From assembly GCF_018613535.1 (NCBI RefSeq), contig NZ_JAGGQB010000010.1:1-55019 (forward strand): a stretch of DNA of 55,019 bases, written 5' to 3'. Position numbers and translations under genes: made by a program. The stretch comes from Bacillus sp. ISL-51. GTDB taxonomy: Bacteria; Bacillota; Bacilli; Bacillales; Bacillaceae. The notes below the pieces were generated by a model that saw only the letters and a list, made by a program, of their open reading frames with translations, was not told the DNA's origin and made no database searches. Shown here piece after piece: positions 9,735-19,908 of the stretch (position 1 is the first letter of the stretch; each line of letters opens with the position of its first letter).

Positions 9735-10597
9735 TCGTCACGAAGCTCTTTCAGTTCTTCTTTTGTAAATAAATAATTCTCATTACAAAAATGGCAAACC
9801 GCTTCGGCTTTTCCGTCTTCTTCTATCATATCTTGAATTTCTTTTTTGCCTAGTCCTAAAATGGCTGTTTGGAAACGTTCTTTGGAACAAGAACAGTGAA
9901 ATTTGACCGGCATTGATTCAAGAACTTCCGGTTTTTGTCCTAATACTTCTTCTAAAATTTCTTCCGGTGTCAGGCCTTTTTGAATTAATTTCGAGATCGG
10001 TTCGACCTGCGACAAGCGCTGTTCGATTGTTGAAATGGTCTCCTCATCGGTTCCCGGCAGAAGCTGAAGAATGAATCCGCCCGCCGCCAGAATGGTGTTG
10101 TCAGGGTTCACTAGCACCCCTACACCGACAGAGGATGGCACTTGCTCTGATGACACGAGGTAGTAAGTAAAGTCGTCACCAAGTTCACCTGACACAATTT
10201 CTACTTGGCCCGTAAAGAATTCCCGCAATCCTAAGTCTTTTACCACGCTCAGCGTCCCATTTGTTCCGACGGCGCGTCTGACATCCAGCTTGCCTTGTTC
10301 ATTAAGATCAAAATGAACGTGCGGATTTGATACGTATGCTCTGACTTCGCCCTTTGCATTTGCATCAGCGACAATGGCTCCGATCGGTCCGCCGCCTTCT
10401 ACCTTTACTGTCAGTTTGTCTTCTCCTTTTAACATGGCTCCGAGCATAAGAGACGCCGTCATCGTCCGCCCTAAAGCCGCTGAAGCGGTCGGCCATGTGT
10501 CATGCCTTCTTTGCGCTTCGTTTACCATATCCGTTGTTCTGGCAGCATAAGCCCGTACTTTACCGTCAAATGCGATTGCTTTAATTAAATAATCCAT
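9722..10597 (-). CDS. hslO: Redox-regulated chaperone Hsp33
   Basis: A holdase chaperone that is inactive when reduced and zinc-bound, and active on oxidation. The 291-aa protein has the N-terminal Hsp33 domain and the C-terminal redox switch with Cys235 and Cys237 (CSC) plus Cys268 and Cys271 (CHFC), the four zinc ligands. GGAGGTAAC precedes the ATG. It follows coaX closely (9 nt), suggesting one transcript, and ends in a terminator hairpin that includes its stop codon. All key residues are intact. Confidence 0.97.
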   Translation of the reverse strand: MDYLIKAIAFDGKVRAYAARTTDMVNEAQRRHDTWPTASAALGRTMTASLMLGAMLKGEDKLTVKVEGGGPIGAIVADANAKGEVRAYVSNPHVHFDLNEQGKLDVRRAVGTNGTLSVVKDLGLREFFTGQVEIVSGELGDDFTYYLVSSEQVPSSVGVGVLVNPDNTILAAGGFILQLLPGTDEETISTIEQRLSQVEPISKLIQKGLTPEEILEEVLGQKPEVLESMPVKFHCSCSKERFQTAILGLGKKEIQDMIEEDGKAEAVCHFCNENYLFTKEELKELRDETTR

Positions 10598-10606
10598 AGT
10601 TACCTC

Positions 10607-11383
10607 CTATACATGACCCACACGATTGCGTTCATAAATAATTTCTAATCCTTTCAGAGTGAGAAACGGGTCAACAATGTCTATACAATCTGATTCGTTT
10701 GCGATTAATGGCGCAAGACCCCCGGTGGCGATGACTTTCGGCTCTTGTTCGGCCTGCCATTTCATCCGTTTCACGATGCCTTCAACTTGTCCGACATAGC
10801 CGTATAAAATGCCGGATTGCATCGCGCTTACCGTATTTTTCCCAATAATATTGTCAGGCCGCGCTATTTCGATTCTCGGAAGCTTGGCCGCGCGCGAGTA
10901 CAGCGCTTCAGTCGAAATCGTAATGCCCGGCGCAATAGCTCCGCCCATGTATTGTTTGTTTTCATCAATGTAGCAATACGTTGTCGCAGTTCCAAAATCG
11001 ACCACAATAAGAGGACTTCCGTACAGCTGAATCGCCGCAACTGCGTTAACGATCCGGTCTGCTCCTACTTCTTTAGGATTGTCATATTTTATATTTAAAC
11101 CTGTTTTCATACCGGGACCGACAATTTGCGGATCGATATGAAAGTATTTTCTGCACATTCTCTCTAAAGAAAACATAATCGGCGGAACAACGGATGAGAT
11201 AATAATCCCTTCGATCTGTTCAAACATCAGGCCGACATGTTCGAATAAGGAGCGAAGCAGCATCCCGAACTCGTCCTCTGTTTTATGCCTGCTCGTCTCT
11301 ATACGCCAATGATATTCTAATTCCCCATCATGATATACACCAATTACGGTGTTGGTGTTCCCCACATCTATAACCAGTAACAA
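10607..11383 (-). CDS. coaX: Pantothenate kinase, type III
   Basis: Phosphorylates pantothenate in the first committed step of CoA synthesis; the type III enzyme is not feedback-inhibited by CoA in the way the type I enzyme is (family knowledge). The 258-aa ASKHA-fold protein has DVGNTNT (6-12), GADRIVNA (107-114), VDFGTATT (128-135) and GGAIAPGI. The start is TTG; GGTGAT five bases before it fits the extended anti-Shine-Dalgarno. It is transcribed with hslO from a promoter after the ftsH terminator. Confidence 0.96.
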   Translation of the reverse strand: MLLVIDVGNTNTVIGVYHDGELEYHWRIETSRHKTEDEFGMLLRSLFEHVGLMFEQIEGIIISSVVPPIMFSLERMCRKYFHIDPQIVGPGMKTGLNIKYDNPKEVGADRIVNAVAAIQLYGSPLIVVDFGTATTYCYIDENKQYMGGAIAPGITISTEALYSRAAKLPRIEIARPDNIIGKNTVSAMQSGILYGYVGQVEGIVKRMKWQAEQEPKVIATGGLAPLIANESDCIDIVDPFLTLKGLEIIYERNRVGHV

Positions 11384-11440
11384 CCTCTATCACCACTTTT
11401 GAATAGTTTCTTATCATTACTTTTTCAAACTTTCTACAAT

Positions 11441-11470
11441 ACCATACACGATCACCGGCTCTTTTGTAAA
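11441..11470 (-). promoter_or_regulatory. Probable coaX promoter (sigma-A)
   Basis: Minus strand TTTACA (11465-11470) and TATGGT (11441-11446) are 18 bp apart, just downstream of the ftsH terminator and about 58 bp before the coaX start. Confidence 0.5.
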
Positions 11471-11483
11471 CAAAACGGGACCA

Positions 11484-11513
11484 GTAAAAAAACCGCCGGT
11501 GTATGCCGGCGGT
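11484..11513 (-). terminator. Intrinsic terminator after ftsH
   Basis: The stem ACCGCCGG (11492-11499) / CCGGCGGT (11506-11513), loop of 6, is followed by a run of T on the minus strand. Confidence 0.9.
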
Positions 11514-11532
11514 TTTCATATCAGAAAGCGAT

Positions 11533-13452
11533 CTATTCTTTCGAGTCGTCCTTCTTTTCATCTTCTGTTTTAGACAGAATATTAACTTTCACATCATCTT
11601 TTTTGAGATGGTCATCTGAGAAATTGCGCTCAGGGAGTTTTCCGTGATCGATGAGATGCTTGATTTGTTCCGCATCTAACGTTTCAACTTCAAGCAATGT
11701 TTGGGCGATCAATTCAAGCTTATCGCGGTTTTCAGTCAGGATCGTTTTCGCGCGCTCATAACATTCTTTAATGATGCGCTGAATTTCCTGATCGATTTCG
11801 TAAGCGATTTGATCACTGTAGTTTTGCTCATTATTGAAATCCCGGCCGAGGAATACTTGACCGCCTTGAGATTGACCGAATTGAAGCGGTCCGAGTTTTT
11901 CAGACATACCGAACTCCGTCACCATTCTTCTGGCAATACTCGTTGCCCGCTGGAAGTCATTGTGAGCTCCCGTGCTGACCTCGCCGAAGATAATTTCCTC
12001 GGCAACGCGTCCGCCTAAGAGACCGACAATTTTATCAAGAAGTTCAGGTTTTGTCTGGAAGTAACGGTCTTCTCTAGGAAGCATAACCGCGTATCCTCCT
12101 GCTTGACCCCTCGGAACGATCGTTACTTTGTGAACCATATCGGCTTCGTCTAATACAAGTCCGATAACGGTATGGCCGCCTTCGTGGTAAGCCACGATAT
12201 TGCGTTCTTTTTTCGAAATGACGCGGCTCTTCTTCGCAGGCCCCGCAATGACGCGGTCCGTCGCTTCATCAATGTCGCGCATATCGATTTTTTTCTTGTT
12301 TTGACGGGCAGCAACGAGCGCTGCTTCGTTAAGCAGGTTTTCTAAATCGGCGCCTGAGAAGCCCGGTGTTCTTGAAGCGATTGCTTTTAAGTTCACCGTT
12401 TCATCAAGCGGTTTGTTTCTCGCATGGACCTGCAATACGGCTTCACGGCCGATGACATCCGGACGGTCTACCGTAATCTGACGGTCAAAACGTCCCGGAC
12501 GGAGCAATGCAGGGTCCAGAATATCCGCACGGTTTGTCGCAGCGATAATAATGATTCCTTCGTTCGCACTGAAACCATCCATCTCTACAAGCAGCTGGTT
12601 CAGCGTCTGTTCACGTTCATCGTGTCCGCCGCCAAGACCCGCTCCCCGCTGACGGCCCACTGCGTCGATCTCATCGATGAAGATCAAACAAGGCGCGTTC
12701 TTTTTCGCATTCTCAAATAAATCACGCACACGGGAAGCACCGACACCGACAAACATTTCAACGAAATCAGATCCGCTGATGCTGAAGAAAGGAACGCCCG
12801 CTTCACCGGCAGATGCTCTCGCAAGCAATGTCTTACCGGTACCCGGAGGTCCTACTAAGAGAACACCTTTAGGGATTCTTGCGCCAAGCTCGGCAAATTT
12901 TCGCGGATCTTTCAGAAACTCAACAACTTCTACAAGCTCTTGCTTCTCCTCATCCGCTCCGGCTACATCCTTAAACTTCACGCGTTTCTTCTCTTCCGTG
13001 TACAGCTTCGCTTTGCTCTTGCCAAAGTTCATGACACGGCTTCCGCCGCCCTGAGCTTGATTGAGCAGGAAGAAAAACAGAATAAAGATGATGACAAATG
13101 GAATGATGGTCGTTAAAAACGTCACCCATCCGCTTGTTTCTTGTGCGGGATCAACCTTTACGTCCGTCTTTTTAATCGCATTAAATATCTGGTCTGCTCC
13201 CTTTCCTTCAGGAACATGTGTTAAAAAGTACTGATCTTTGTCGTATTTTTTCAGCTGCCCTTTAACCTCATAAACACCTCTGACAGGCTGAACCGATACG
13301 CTTTCAACTTTACCTTCATCGAGGTTCTTGATAAACGTACTGTACGACATATTTTCTGTTTTCGGGTTTGAGGTCTGGAAGTAACTCACAACCCCGATTA
13401 CTACTAATAAAATAAGTAAATAAAAAATGGTATTACGGAAGACCCGATTCAT
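11533..13452 (-). CDS. ftsH: ATP-dependent membrane zinc protease FtsH
   Basis: A hexameric AAA+ protease anchored in the membrane, degrading membrane and regulatory proteins; in B. subtilis it is needed for sporulation through Spo0E turnover (known). The 639-aa protein has TM helices at about 8-26 and 111-130, an extracytoplasmic loop between them, Walker A GPPGTGKT (201-208), Walker B LIFIDEID (256-263) and zinc motif HEGGH (423-427). The charged Lys/Asp-rich tail is normal. GGAGGAGG precedes the ATG. In B. subtilis its transcription is reported to be activated by a TilS-HprT complex, which is relevant because those two genes lie just upstream. Confidence 0.98.
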   Translation of the reverse strand: MNRVFRNTIFYLLILLVVIGVVSYFQTSNPKTENMSYSTFIKNLDEGKVESVSVQPVRGVYEVKGQLKKYDKDQYFLTHVPEGKGADQIFNAIKKTDVKVDPAQETSGWVTFLTTIIPFVIIFILFFFLLNQAQGGGSRVMNFGKSKAKLYTEEKKRVKFKDVAGADEEKQELVEVVEFLKDPRKFAELGARIPKGVLLVGPPGTGKTLLARASAGEAGVPFFSISGSDFVEMFVGVGASRVRDLFENAKKNAPCLIFIDEIDAVGRQRGAGLGGGHDEREQTLNQLLVEMDGFSANEGIIIIAATNRADILDPALLRPGRFDRQITVDRPDVIGREAVLQVHARNKPLDETVNLKAIASRTPGFSGADLENLLNEAALVAARQNKKKIDMRDIDEATDRVIAGPAKKSRVISKKERNIVAYHEGGHTVIGLVLDEADMVHKVTIVPRGQAGGYAVMLPREDRYFQTKPELLDKIVGLLGGRVAEEIIFGEVSTGAHNDFQRATSIARRMVTEFGMSEKLGPLQFGQSQGGQVFLGRDFNNEQNYSDQIAYEIDQEIQRIIKECYERAKTILTENRDKLELIAQTLLEVETLDAEQIKHLIDHGKLPERNFSDDHLKKDDVKVNILSKTEDEKKDDSKE

Positions 13453-13489
13453 TCCTTACCTCCTCCCACAGTAAGCACAACTATGTTCA

Positions 13490-13519
13490 ATAGTACCATA
13501 GAAAATCATTCCAATACAA
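13490..13519 (-). promoter_or_regulatory. ftsH promoter (sigma-A)
   Basis: Minus strand TTGTAT (13514-13519) and TACTAT (13490-13495) are separated by 18 bp, in the short hprT-ftsH gap and about 38 bp before the ftsH ATG. Confidence 0.6.
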
Positions 13520-13549
13520 CCGATAACCATCTCGGAAGCAGGCAGCCAA

Positions 13550-14089
13550 TCAGCTTTCATAAATCGCCGGTTTTAACACTCCGATGTAAGGCAGATTGCG
13601 ATAGCGTTCGGCATAATCAAGCCCGTAACCCACAACAAACGCGTCAGGAACTTCAAAGCCCACAAAGTCGGCTTTAATATCCGCTTTTCTTCCGCTTGGT
13701 TTATCCAAAAGGGTAACAATCTTAATTGATTTCGCTTTACGATATCGGAAGAGTTCTACGAGATAGCTCAAGGTTAACCCACTGTCGATAATATCTTCAA
13801 TGATTAAGATGTCACGGCCTTCTACAGATGTATCCAAATCTTTTATGATTTTTACTTCTCCGGAAGAAACCGTGGAATTTCCGTAGCTTGATACATCCAT
13901 GAAGTCCATTTCCAAATATGTATCAATATGTTTTAAAAGATCCGCCATAAAAGGAAGAGCTCCCTTTAACACGCCGATCGCTAACGGAAACTTGTCGCTG
14001 TACTCGCTTGTTAATTGCTCTCCAAGCGCTTTTACTTTCCGCTGGATCTCTTCTTCTGAGATCAGCACTGTTTCAATATCTTGTTTCAT
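13550..14089 (-). CDS. hprT: Hypoxanthine-guanine phosphoribosyltransferase
   Basis: Salvages hypoxanthine and guanine to IMP and GMP using PRPP. The 179-aa HprT unit begins at an ATG (14087-14089) and has the flexible loop [12 protein letters not shown] (67-78) and the PRPP motif [12 protein letters not shown] (93-104). A GGGGGG run about 11 nt upstream can serve as the ribosome binding site. In this sequence the same reading frame continues upstream into tilS without a stop, so the polypeptide may also be made as the C-terminal part of a fusion; see the tilS entry. Confidence 0.95.
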   Translation of the reverse strand: MKQDIETVLISEEEIQRKVKALGEQLTSEYSDKFPLAIGVLKGALPFMADLLKHIDTYLEMDFMDVSSYGNSTVSSGEVKIIKDLDTSVEGRDILIIEDIIDSGLTLSYLVELFRYRKAKSIKIVTLLDKPSGRKADIKADFVGFEVPDAFVVGYGLDYAERYRNLPYIGVLKPAIYES

Positions 14090-15505
14090 GTTAATGCTTG
14101 CCCCCCTACACTTTTCATGCTGTCTATATTGTAATACAATGCGGTCACTGTTTGGAATCACAAGATCTTCAAAGATGGATTTTTTCAAGCCAGGCAGCCA
14201 GATAATTTCACCGCTTGCATCCGTTACAATCGGCCATTCGTTCCGATCTTGCAGAGGCAATTTTTTATCAATAAATATATCCTTTACCTTTTTTGAGCCA
14301 TTCATCCCTTTAAGTTTCATCCGGTCTCCAGTTCTTCTCGTCCGGACAGTTAAAGGAAATTGCACCTTATTCCTGCTTGTCATAAAAACAGCATTCCCAT
14401 TTTCGAGATGAGGATCGGCGTAATCTGCGACCTCAATCGTAAAGCCGTTGGGGAGAACAGCCGTCTCTCCTTCAGCTCCGTGCAGCTGCAGCTCAAAGGG
14501 AACTTTGTCACATTGCCATTGTTCAAATGTAAACAAACATGTCTGATATGATTTGACCACCCTCAGCCCTTTCGGAAAGTCAAGCACTCCCGAAGCGCTG
14601 CCGTTTTCAGCCCATTCGAGAAACTGGTGAATATGGCGGGCGGAAAACGTTGATGGAACGTTTTCATAAAGATAGTTTAATATTAGTTGAACTCCTCTTC
14701 TTTGTAAAGGTATCGGAAGGGCAAGCAATAGAGAGGAATTGATTTCAACTGATATGTCAGACTTGCTTGTAATAACCTTATTCATTCGTTCTTTCGTTAA
14801 TGACTGCAAGTATTGCTCATCTTCTGTCAGAGCTTCACTTACCTTTTGAAACATTTTGTGAACGTCAGGCGATTCTTGCTTTAAAAAAGGGAGCACGGTC
14901 TTTCTGAATCTGTTTCTTGTATAATCATCTTTTGTGTTGCTCTCATCCGTTCTGTAGCCCAGCCCTTCTTGACGGCAATATTCGAGAATATCATCCTTTG
15001 TCACAGAAAGAAAAGGCCTGATCAGAAAGCCGGATTCAAATGCGCGGACGGGCTGCATTCCCAGAAGGCCGGCCCCAAGCGTCCCTTTTGCAAGCCTCAT
15101 GAGCATGGTTTCGATTTGGTCGTCACCATGATGGGCCAGCGCTAAAAACTTCGCTTGATGCTTAACCATCAGATCTTTGAAAAACTGATATCTGCATTCA
15201 CGCGCGGCAGCCTGCTTATTCAGCTTGTTCTTCTTTGCATATGCAGAGACATCAATCTGTATCGTTTCGCAGATGACGTCTTCCGCTTCGCAATATGCCT
15301 GCACAAACCTCATATCTTCTTCAGAATCAGCTCCTCTGAACTGATGGTCAACATGCGCCGCAATGATAACAGAAGAACGCCCGAAGTGCTTGTTCAGCAA
15401 ACTGAGAAGCGCCATTGAATCAGGGCCTCCGGAGACGCCTGCAATGATGGTTTCTCCCTCTGCCTGAAGATGATATGTTTCAAAAAAATCTTTCACGCTT
15501 TTCAC
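13550..15505 (-). CDS. tilS: tRNA(Ile)-lysidine synthase, in frame with HprT (TilS-HprT fusion reading frame)
   Basis: TilS attaches lysine to C34 of tRNA-Ile(CAU), changing it to read AUA; the enzyme is essential. The TilS part (472 residues) has the PP-loop SGGPDS (25-30), an ATP-binding N-domain and the C-terminal domains ending near [15 protein letters not shown] place the start at GTG 15505, 6 nt after GAGGAGG, rather than the ATG 14 codons earlier. At 14101-14106 a run of six G (minus strand) keeps the frame open into HprT, giving 651 aa. With five G the frame would end at a TGA overlapping the hprT ATG (ATGA) and give 472 aa, the length I remember for B. subtilis. It is either a genuine fusion, as in Listeria, or a one-base indel. 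Confidence 0.85.
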   Translation of the reverse strand: MKSVKDFFETYHLQAEGETIIAGVSGGPDSMALLSLLNKHFGRSSVIIAAHVDHQFRGADSEEDMRFVQAYCEAEDVICETIQIDVSAYAKKNKLNKQAAARECRYQFFKDLMVKHQAKFLALAHHGDDQIETMLMRLAKGTLGAGLLGMQPVRAFESGFLIRPFLSVTKDDILEYCRQEGLGYRTDESNTKDDYTRNRFRKTVLPFLKQESPDVHKMFQKVSEALTEDEQYLQSLTKERMNKVITSKSDISVEINSSLLLALPIPLQRRGVQLILNYLYENVPSTFSARHIHQFLEWAENGSASGVLDFPKGLRVVKSYQTCLFTFEQWQCDKVPFELQLHGAEGETAVLPNGFTIEVADYADPHLENGNAVFMTSRNKVQFPLTVRTRRTGDRMKLKGMNGSKKVKDIFIDKKLPLQDRNEWPIVTDASGEIIWLPGLKKSIFEDLVIPNSDRIVLQYRQHEKCRGASINMKQDIETVLISEEEIQRKVKALGEQLTSEYSDKFPLAIGVLKGALPFMADLLKHIDTYLEMDFMDVSSYGNSTVSSGEVKIIKDLDTSVEGRDILIIEDIIDSGLTLSYLVELFRYRKAKSIKIVTLLDKPSGRKADIKADFVGFEVPDAFVVGYGLDYAERYRNLPYIGVLKPAIYES

Positions 15506-15609
15506 AATATCCTCCTCACGGTGAGCAGGTTTTTTAAAGATATACATATCCTATCACTTTAAACCCCTTCAAGCAAAGAAGAAGCATGGCTGTTCACGCC
15601 TGACCCGGC

Positions 15610-16611
15610 TTAGATCAGAAAAAAGACGATATAAGCAAAATAAAGGGCAAGAACGCTGATCAAAATAAGCAGTGTTTCAAACAAACCATTCGATTTTGCC
15701 GATTTCTGTTTGGGCTTATATCGTGTCTGTGTGACTGACCCTTGGCGCGGTTTAACCCGCTGCTGCTTTGGCGGCCGGGCGGCTTTTTTTCTGCTCCCGG
15801 AGTTTTGTCCCGCCGTCAGTATGTCACGCTTCATTGCTTCGGCAGACGGATATTGACCGTTTAAAGCAGAAAACAAAACCTTTTTATACTTATTCAAAAA
15901 CGGATGGCCTTCAATAATAGAACGGAGCTGTTCTTTTGGCTGACTTGTCTTTTTGTATTCCTTTTTTTGTACACAGTGAATCATGATCATCGCAACGGCA
16001 AACAGGTCATAGGATGGTTCTGCTTTTCTTGTACCATACCCCCAATACCCCCTGTCGTAAAACTCTGTATACTCTTTAATGGCTCTTCCCTGTTTTGTCG
16101 TCCCTCCCACATCTATGCAGCGAATAGCAGCCGGAGGGCCGGTTACAATGAGGTTTTCCGGTTTGAGGTCGCCAAAGACCCATCCTTGCTGATGAAGAAC
16201 CGATAAGCTTGAAAGAAGCTGCACCATCAGCACCGGAATCCACTCCATGCCCCTACTGCTGATATATTGCGGAAGAAGCGGGCCTTCTATGTATTCCATC
16301 ACGTAAAAAGATACACTTTTTTTCAATTGCGGTATGAATGCGTCGTCTGCATCAAAAAAAGAAGGCCCCATCGTTTGCGACCGGGCCTTTGAAAAGGATT
16401 TTAAGACATTCACTTCAGAGGTAACAGACATGCTGTCGTCACTTACTTTTAAAGCGACATGTCCGTCTGATGCTTCTGCCAAATATACAATTCCGTTAGC
16501 CCCTTTACCAAGCTGTTTGAGTAATCTGTAGGATCTGCCGTTCCATTTTCCCTGAATCGCCATTCCCGGTGTCAGACTACATGCCAAACTCGTTAAAGCG
16601 TCGTTCATCAT
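15610..16611 (-). CDS. yabT: Membrane-anchored DNA-activated Ser/Thr protein kinase YabT
   Basis: A Hanks-type kinase; in B. subtilis YabT is activated by DNA during sporulation and phosphorylates RecA and AbrB (known). The 333-aa protein shows a glycine loop GKGANG (35-40), Lys55 in VALK, and the catalytic loop FGDLKPEN (146-153, Asp148). The metal-binding DFG is replaced by IDVGG (166-170). A Lys/Arg-rich region (about 275-308) that could bind DNA is followed by one C-terminal TM helix; no PASTA domains. Start taken at the ATG at 16611 (AAGGAG upstream), overlapping yabS by 35 nt. Longer upstream frame is read-through of yabS sequence. Confidence 0.92.
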   Translation of the reverse strand: MMNDALTSLACSLTPGMAIQGKWNGRSYRLLKQLGKGANGIVYLAEASDGHVALKVSDDSMSVTSEVNVLKSFSKARSQTMGPSFFDADDAFIPQLKKSVSFYVMEYIEGPLLPQYISSRGMEWIPVLMVQLLSSLSVLHQQGWVFGDLKPENLIVTGPPAAIRCIDVGGTTKQGRAIKEYTEFYDRGYWGYGTRKAEPSYDLFAVAMIMIHCVQKKEYKKTSQPKEQLRSIIEGHPFLNKYKKVLFSALNGQYPSAEAMKRDILTAGQNSGSRKKAARPPKQQRVKPRQGSVTQTRYKPKQKSAKSNGLFETLLILISVLALYFAYIVFFLI

Positions 16612-17314
16612 CTGCCAACATGCTCCTTCTTGAGCGGATTTTCTCAAATTGATGCGTTGCTTCTCGAATAGCAGGCCCGGTAGGCGTAATACCGCCGGTC
16701 GACAGCTTCGCAAAGAGTGCGGAAAGCGATTCAAGCTTTGGCGTCCAATTCAGCACAAGCTCAACCTCTTGGCTTTTCCCGGGAAATATACACATAGCAA
16801 ATTCATTATGCCCCGCCCGGGAATTGAGACTGATGGAAAGATCGATCAGCGCTTCCTTCACTGTCGGCAGCTTCGGCGCCATGCTCGCACTCGTATCAAC
16901 CAGCACAAGCACTTGTAAATGAACCGTTTCTCCGAGTTCATCGACCACTTCCATTACTTCACCGCGTTTTTCCGGAGAAAGCTCCTCCATCTCAACGTTT
17001 TTTCCTAAGATTTGTTTTAGCTCTTGATTGACAACACCTTGGAGCGTTTGGGTCATCGCTTTTTTAGTAACCATTTGGACCGTCTGAGACAATTGAGATG
17101 CATAAACAACTTGATGCACGCCGCCTCCGGCCATCGCGATGCCTTCGACTTCCTTCATTGCCTCTTGGTCAATCGCGTTTTCTTCCATAATTCCAATAAC
17201 ATTCACCGTAATTCCCTGCTCCTTGGCAAAAGCCGCCATTGCGATCGGGTCTTCGCCGTGGTTGGAGCAGCCATCTGTAATCAGCAGAACTTGATTTAAA
17301 TGTCCCTTATTCAC
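16577..17314 (-). CDS. yabS: VWA-domain protein YabS (TerY-like)
   Basis: A 245-aa protein of the von Willebrand factor A fold. A complete metal-site motif DTSAS is at 140-144 (VLVLVDTSASM). The N-terminus begins almost at once with LLITDGCSNHGEDP, which looks like the second half of a VWA domain without its DxSxS half. The GTG at 17314 is 7 nt after GGGAGG and is preferred over the ATG two codons earlier, which is only 1 nt from it. It sits between the PP2C phosphatase spoIIE and the kinase yabT and overlaps the latter, suggesting a phospho-signalling module. Its molecular role is not known. Confidence 0.88.
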   Translation of the reverse strand: MNKGHLNQVLLITDGCSNHGEDPIAMAAFAKEQGITVNVIGIMEENAIDQEAMKEVEGIAMAGGGVHQVVYASQLSQTVQMVTKKAMTQTLQGVVNQELKQILGKNVEMEELSPEKRGEVMEVVDELGETVHLQVLVLVDTSASMAPKLPTVKEALIDLSISLNSRAGHNEFAMCIFPGKSQEVELVLNWTPKLESLSALFAKLSTGGITPTGPAIREATHQFEKIRSRRSMLADDERRFNEFGM

Positions 17315-17381
17315 ATACATTCCTCCCGGTGATACGATTAATCACATCTTCGCCAGAAGGGAAATGATTTATACGAAGGGA

Positions 17382-19871
17382 TTATGAAATCTCCTTTTTA
17401 TTTTGGAAAACAGCCGGCACCGGAATGGATGCCCATTTCGGCGTATTGTGATCAATCCGAATCACCACGACTGTCATATCATCCTCGATTTGGCCCGCGC
17501 GCGTTCTGATGACTTCCTCCATCATTAAATCGGCGATTTCCTGCGGGTCCTCAGTTTTTAACCCTTTCATTTTCCTTTTCATCCACAGATCATGATTCTC
17601 GACATGCTTTGGCCCTTCGAAAATTCCGTCACTCATCATCACGAGCAGATCACCCGCTTTTAACTGTTCACTCACGACCTCCACATCAAACTCATTAATA
17701 ATGCCTATCGGCAGATTGCTGGCCTGCACTTTAATGACCTGATCTCCCCGCTTAATAAAGCTTGGCGTTGAGCCGACCTTCAGAAACTTACAGCTTGCAT
17801 CCTGAAGGTCAATAATAGAGAGATCAAGAGTCGAGTAAATTTCGTCTGTCGTCCGCAAAGACAAAATACTGTTGATGGTTTTAATCGCTATTTTTTCATC
17901 TATACCTGATTCAAGGATCTTTTCGAGCAGTTTAATCGTCTCATTGCTCTCATAATGAGCCCTCGCTCCATTTCCCATGCCGTCGCTGATCGCGGCTGCG
18001 TACTTTCTCGCCCCCAGCTCCATCATGCTGTAACTGTCGCCGGAGACAAGGCCGCCGCCTTTTGCCGCGTGGGCCGCGCCTGTCGACACCCGGTAAGACT
18101 TGGTCGAACCGAACGCGACATGACTGTAGCCATTCGGATGATTTGAGTGCTGTTCGCTTTTCACGAGAATCTGTTCCTCGAGAATATCAGACAGCATAGG
18201 GGCGATAATCTTCTCACTCTCGCCATGGCCTCCGCTGAACGGAATGGTCATTTCAATATCGATATTCCCCTGCTCCAAGCTGTATATCTCCACATGCTGT
18301 ATCTCAATTCCGAAATGCTGGAGCGCCTCAATCATTTGCTCTTCCTGAATAAAATGCTGTTCCCTTTCCCGCTTTATTTCCCGAGAAAAGTCCGCCATTA
18401 CCTCAGAAACGCCTAATAGCTGTTCTGCAACAAGCCTTCTGCTGTCCTGAACTTTTCTCTTCAGGGTCAGATGGGCATGATGATGGGCAAGCTCGTCCTC
18501 AATCAGCTCTTCAACTTGTTTCGATTTCGAACAATGCTGACTAAACTCCTTTTTCAGCCTGCGGTTCGATGTGTATTGTCTTTCCTCTGTTTCGTGCATA
18601 ACTTGTTTCATTAAATCATATGTTTTATCAAAGTTCTGAACCCAGCACTTGTTTTTTTTATAGCAAGATTGACAGGAATGCTCCGTAATTTTGCTTAAAA
18701 AGAGATCAATTTCTCCATCTTCAGCCTGTTCATCAGAAGACGTCTGATGAAATGTAGCGAAGCTCTCCGACAAGGCGTGAAACACATTGGAGAATTGATC
18801 CACTTTCTGGGCGGTGACATCTCTGATTTTTCTCGCGTACTGCTGCTGCTCCTGAATGTGCTCAGCAGTGCCCGGTATGTATCGCGCCACCTTTTTCGTT
18901 ATGGACTGCGGCGTCAGTAAAAACAGTGCAACGGCAATCAGAGATTCGTAGAGGGTGGTCATTAATCCGGCCGACCCTTCTCCATATAAAGAAATGAGCA
19001 GCGAACCGATCACCAATCCGACGGCTGCACCGGCTTTTTTGCCTTCCTTCAGCAGCCCGCCGAGAAGACCGGAAAACGCAAGCAGACTCATTTGATAAAG
19101 ATTTCCGATATTGGCAAGCCCGAGGATCAGCCCCGTCACGACCCCTACGGTACAGCCGATGCTTGCCCCTCCGACAAAAGAGAAACTCAGCACGACATAG
19201 CGGGCCAGGATATGTTCCGCCTGCATTCCTTGAAACGAGACACCTGCAAGCCCCGTTAGTACAGAGGCGATTAAGATCATGAAACAAATGATTTCTTCTA
19301 TTTTTAAAGATTGTTTGACTTTTTTTATCGTAAAAATCGGAAGGCTTTGCAGAAAGATTAACGTCAAAATAAAGGCCAAGCCCGCTTCGACTACAGCCAT
19401 CACGTAATCATAGGTTGTAAAGGCTCCGTTTTCTACATACACAAATCCGATTCTGGCAGCTGTCATAGAGAAAAACACAACGATCGGCAGCATTTTCACC
19501 CGATCCTGAATAATGAAGGTGCCGATTTTTGAAAAAAGAGAGAAGACGATCAAAGCTGTCAGGATCATTAAAGAATGTTTCGGCGAAATGGTCAGTGCGC
19601 CCGCCAGTAAAGCAAGACAAGCATAGAAAGCTTTATCTCTTCTGATCAAAAGCATCGCCCCGAAGAACGGCAGTGCAAAAGGAAGAACCTCAGATAATAT
19701 GAAAGCCCGTCCGAGTAAAAAGCCGATCACGACATAAATGAAACCCTTATAGAAAAAAAGTGAATGCGCTTGATGGACTGTGAGCTTAGCCGCCTTTTCA
19801 AAAAACGATTGAAGTTTTTCCAAAGCTTGTCCGGCCATCGGCCCGTTCACTCTTCTTTCTGCTTTTTCCAT
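17382..19871 (-). CDS. spoIIE: Stage II sporulation protein E, PP2C-type phosphatase
   Basis: Dephosphorylates SpoIIAA-P to release sigma-F in the forespore and interacts with FtsZ at the polar septum. The 829-aa protein has about ten TM helices (roughly 40-330), a central FtsZ-binding and oligomerisation region (330-590), and a C-terminal PP2C phosphatase with SGDSYS, AISDGMGNGA, MMSDGIFEG and DDMTVVVIR. I take the second ATG (19871), 9 nt after GGGGG, giving the known MEKAERR start; the ATG at 19880 is too close to that sequence. The upstream promoter has Spo0A-type architecture. Intact. Confidence 0.97.
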   Translation of the reverse strand: MEKAERRVNGPMAGQALEKLQSFFEKAAKLTVHQAHSLFFYKGFIYVVIGFLLGRAFILSEVLPFALPFFGAMLLIRRDKAFYACLALLAGALTISPKHSLMILTALIVFSLFSKIGTFIIQDRVKMLPIVVFFSMTAARIGFVYVENGAFTTYDYVMAVVEAGLAFILTLIFLQSLPIFTIKKVKQSLKIEEIICFMILIASVLTGLAGVSFQGMQAEHILARYVVLSFSFVGGASIGCTVGVVTGLILGLANIGNLYQMSLLAFSGLLGGLLKEGKKAGAAVGLVIGSLLISLYGEGSAGLMTTLYESLIAVALFLLTPQSITKKVARYIPGTAEHIQEQQQYARKIRDVTAQKVDQFSNVFHALSESFATFHQTSSDEQAEDGEIDLFLSKITEHSCQSCYKKNKCWVQNFDKTYDLMKQVMHETEERQYTSNRRLKKEFSQHCSKSKQVEELIEDELAHHHAHLTLKRKVQDSRRLVAEQLLGVSEVMADFSREIKREREQHFIQEEQMIEALQHFGIEIQHVEIYSLEQGNIDIEMTIPFSGGHGESEKIIAPMLSDILEEQILVKSEQHSNHPNGYSHVAFGSTKSYRVSTGAAHAAKGGGLVSGDSYSMMELGARKYAAAISDGMGNGARAHYESNETIKLLEKILESGIDEKIAIKTINSILSLRTTDEIYSTLDLSIIDLQDASCKFLKVGSTPSFIKRGDQVIKVQASNLPIGIINEFDVEVVSEQLKAGDLLVMMSDGIFEGPKHVENHDLWMKRKMKGLKTEDPQEIADLMMEEVIRTRAGQIEDDMTVVVIRIDHNTPKWASIPVPAVFQNKKEIS

Positions 19872-19908
19872 TGCTCTCATCCCCCACCTGTTTTATTCGT
19901 TGCTAGTC

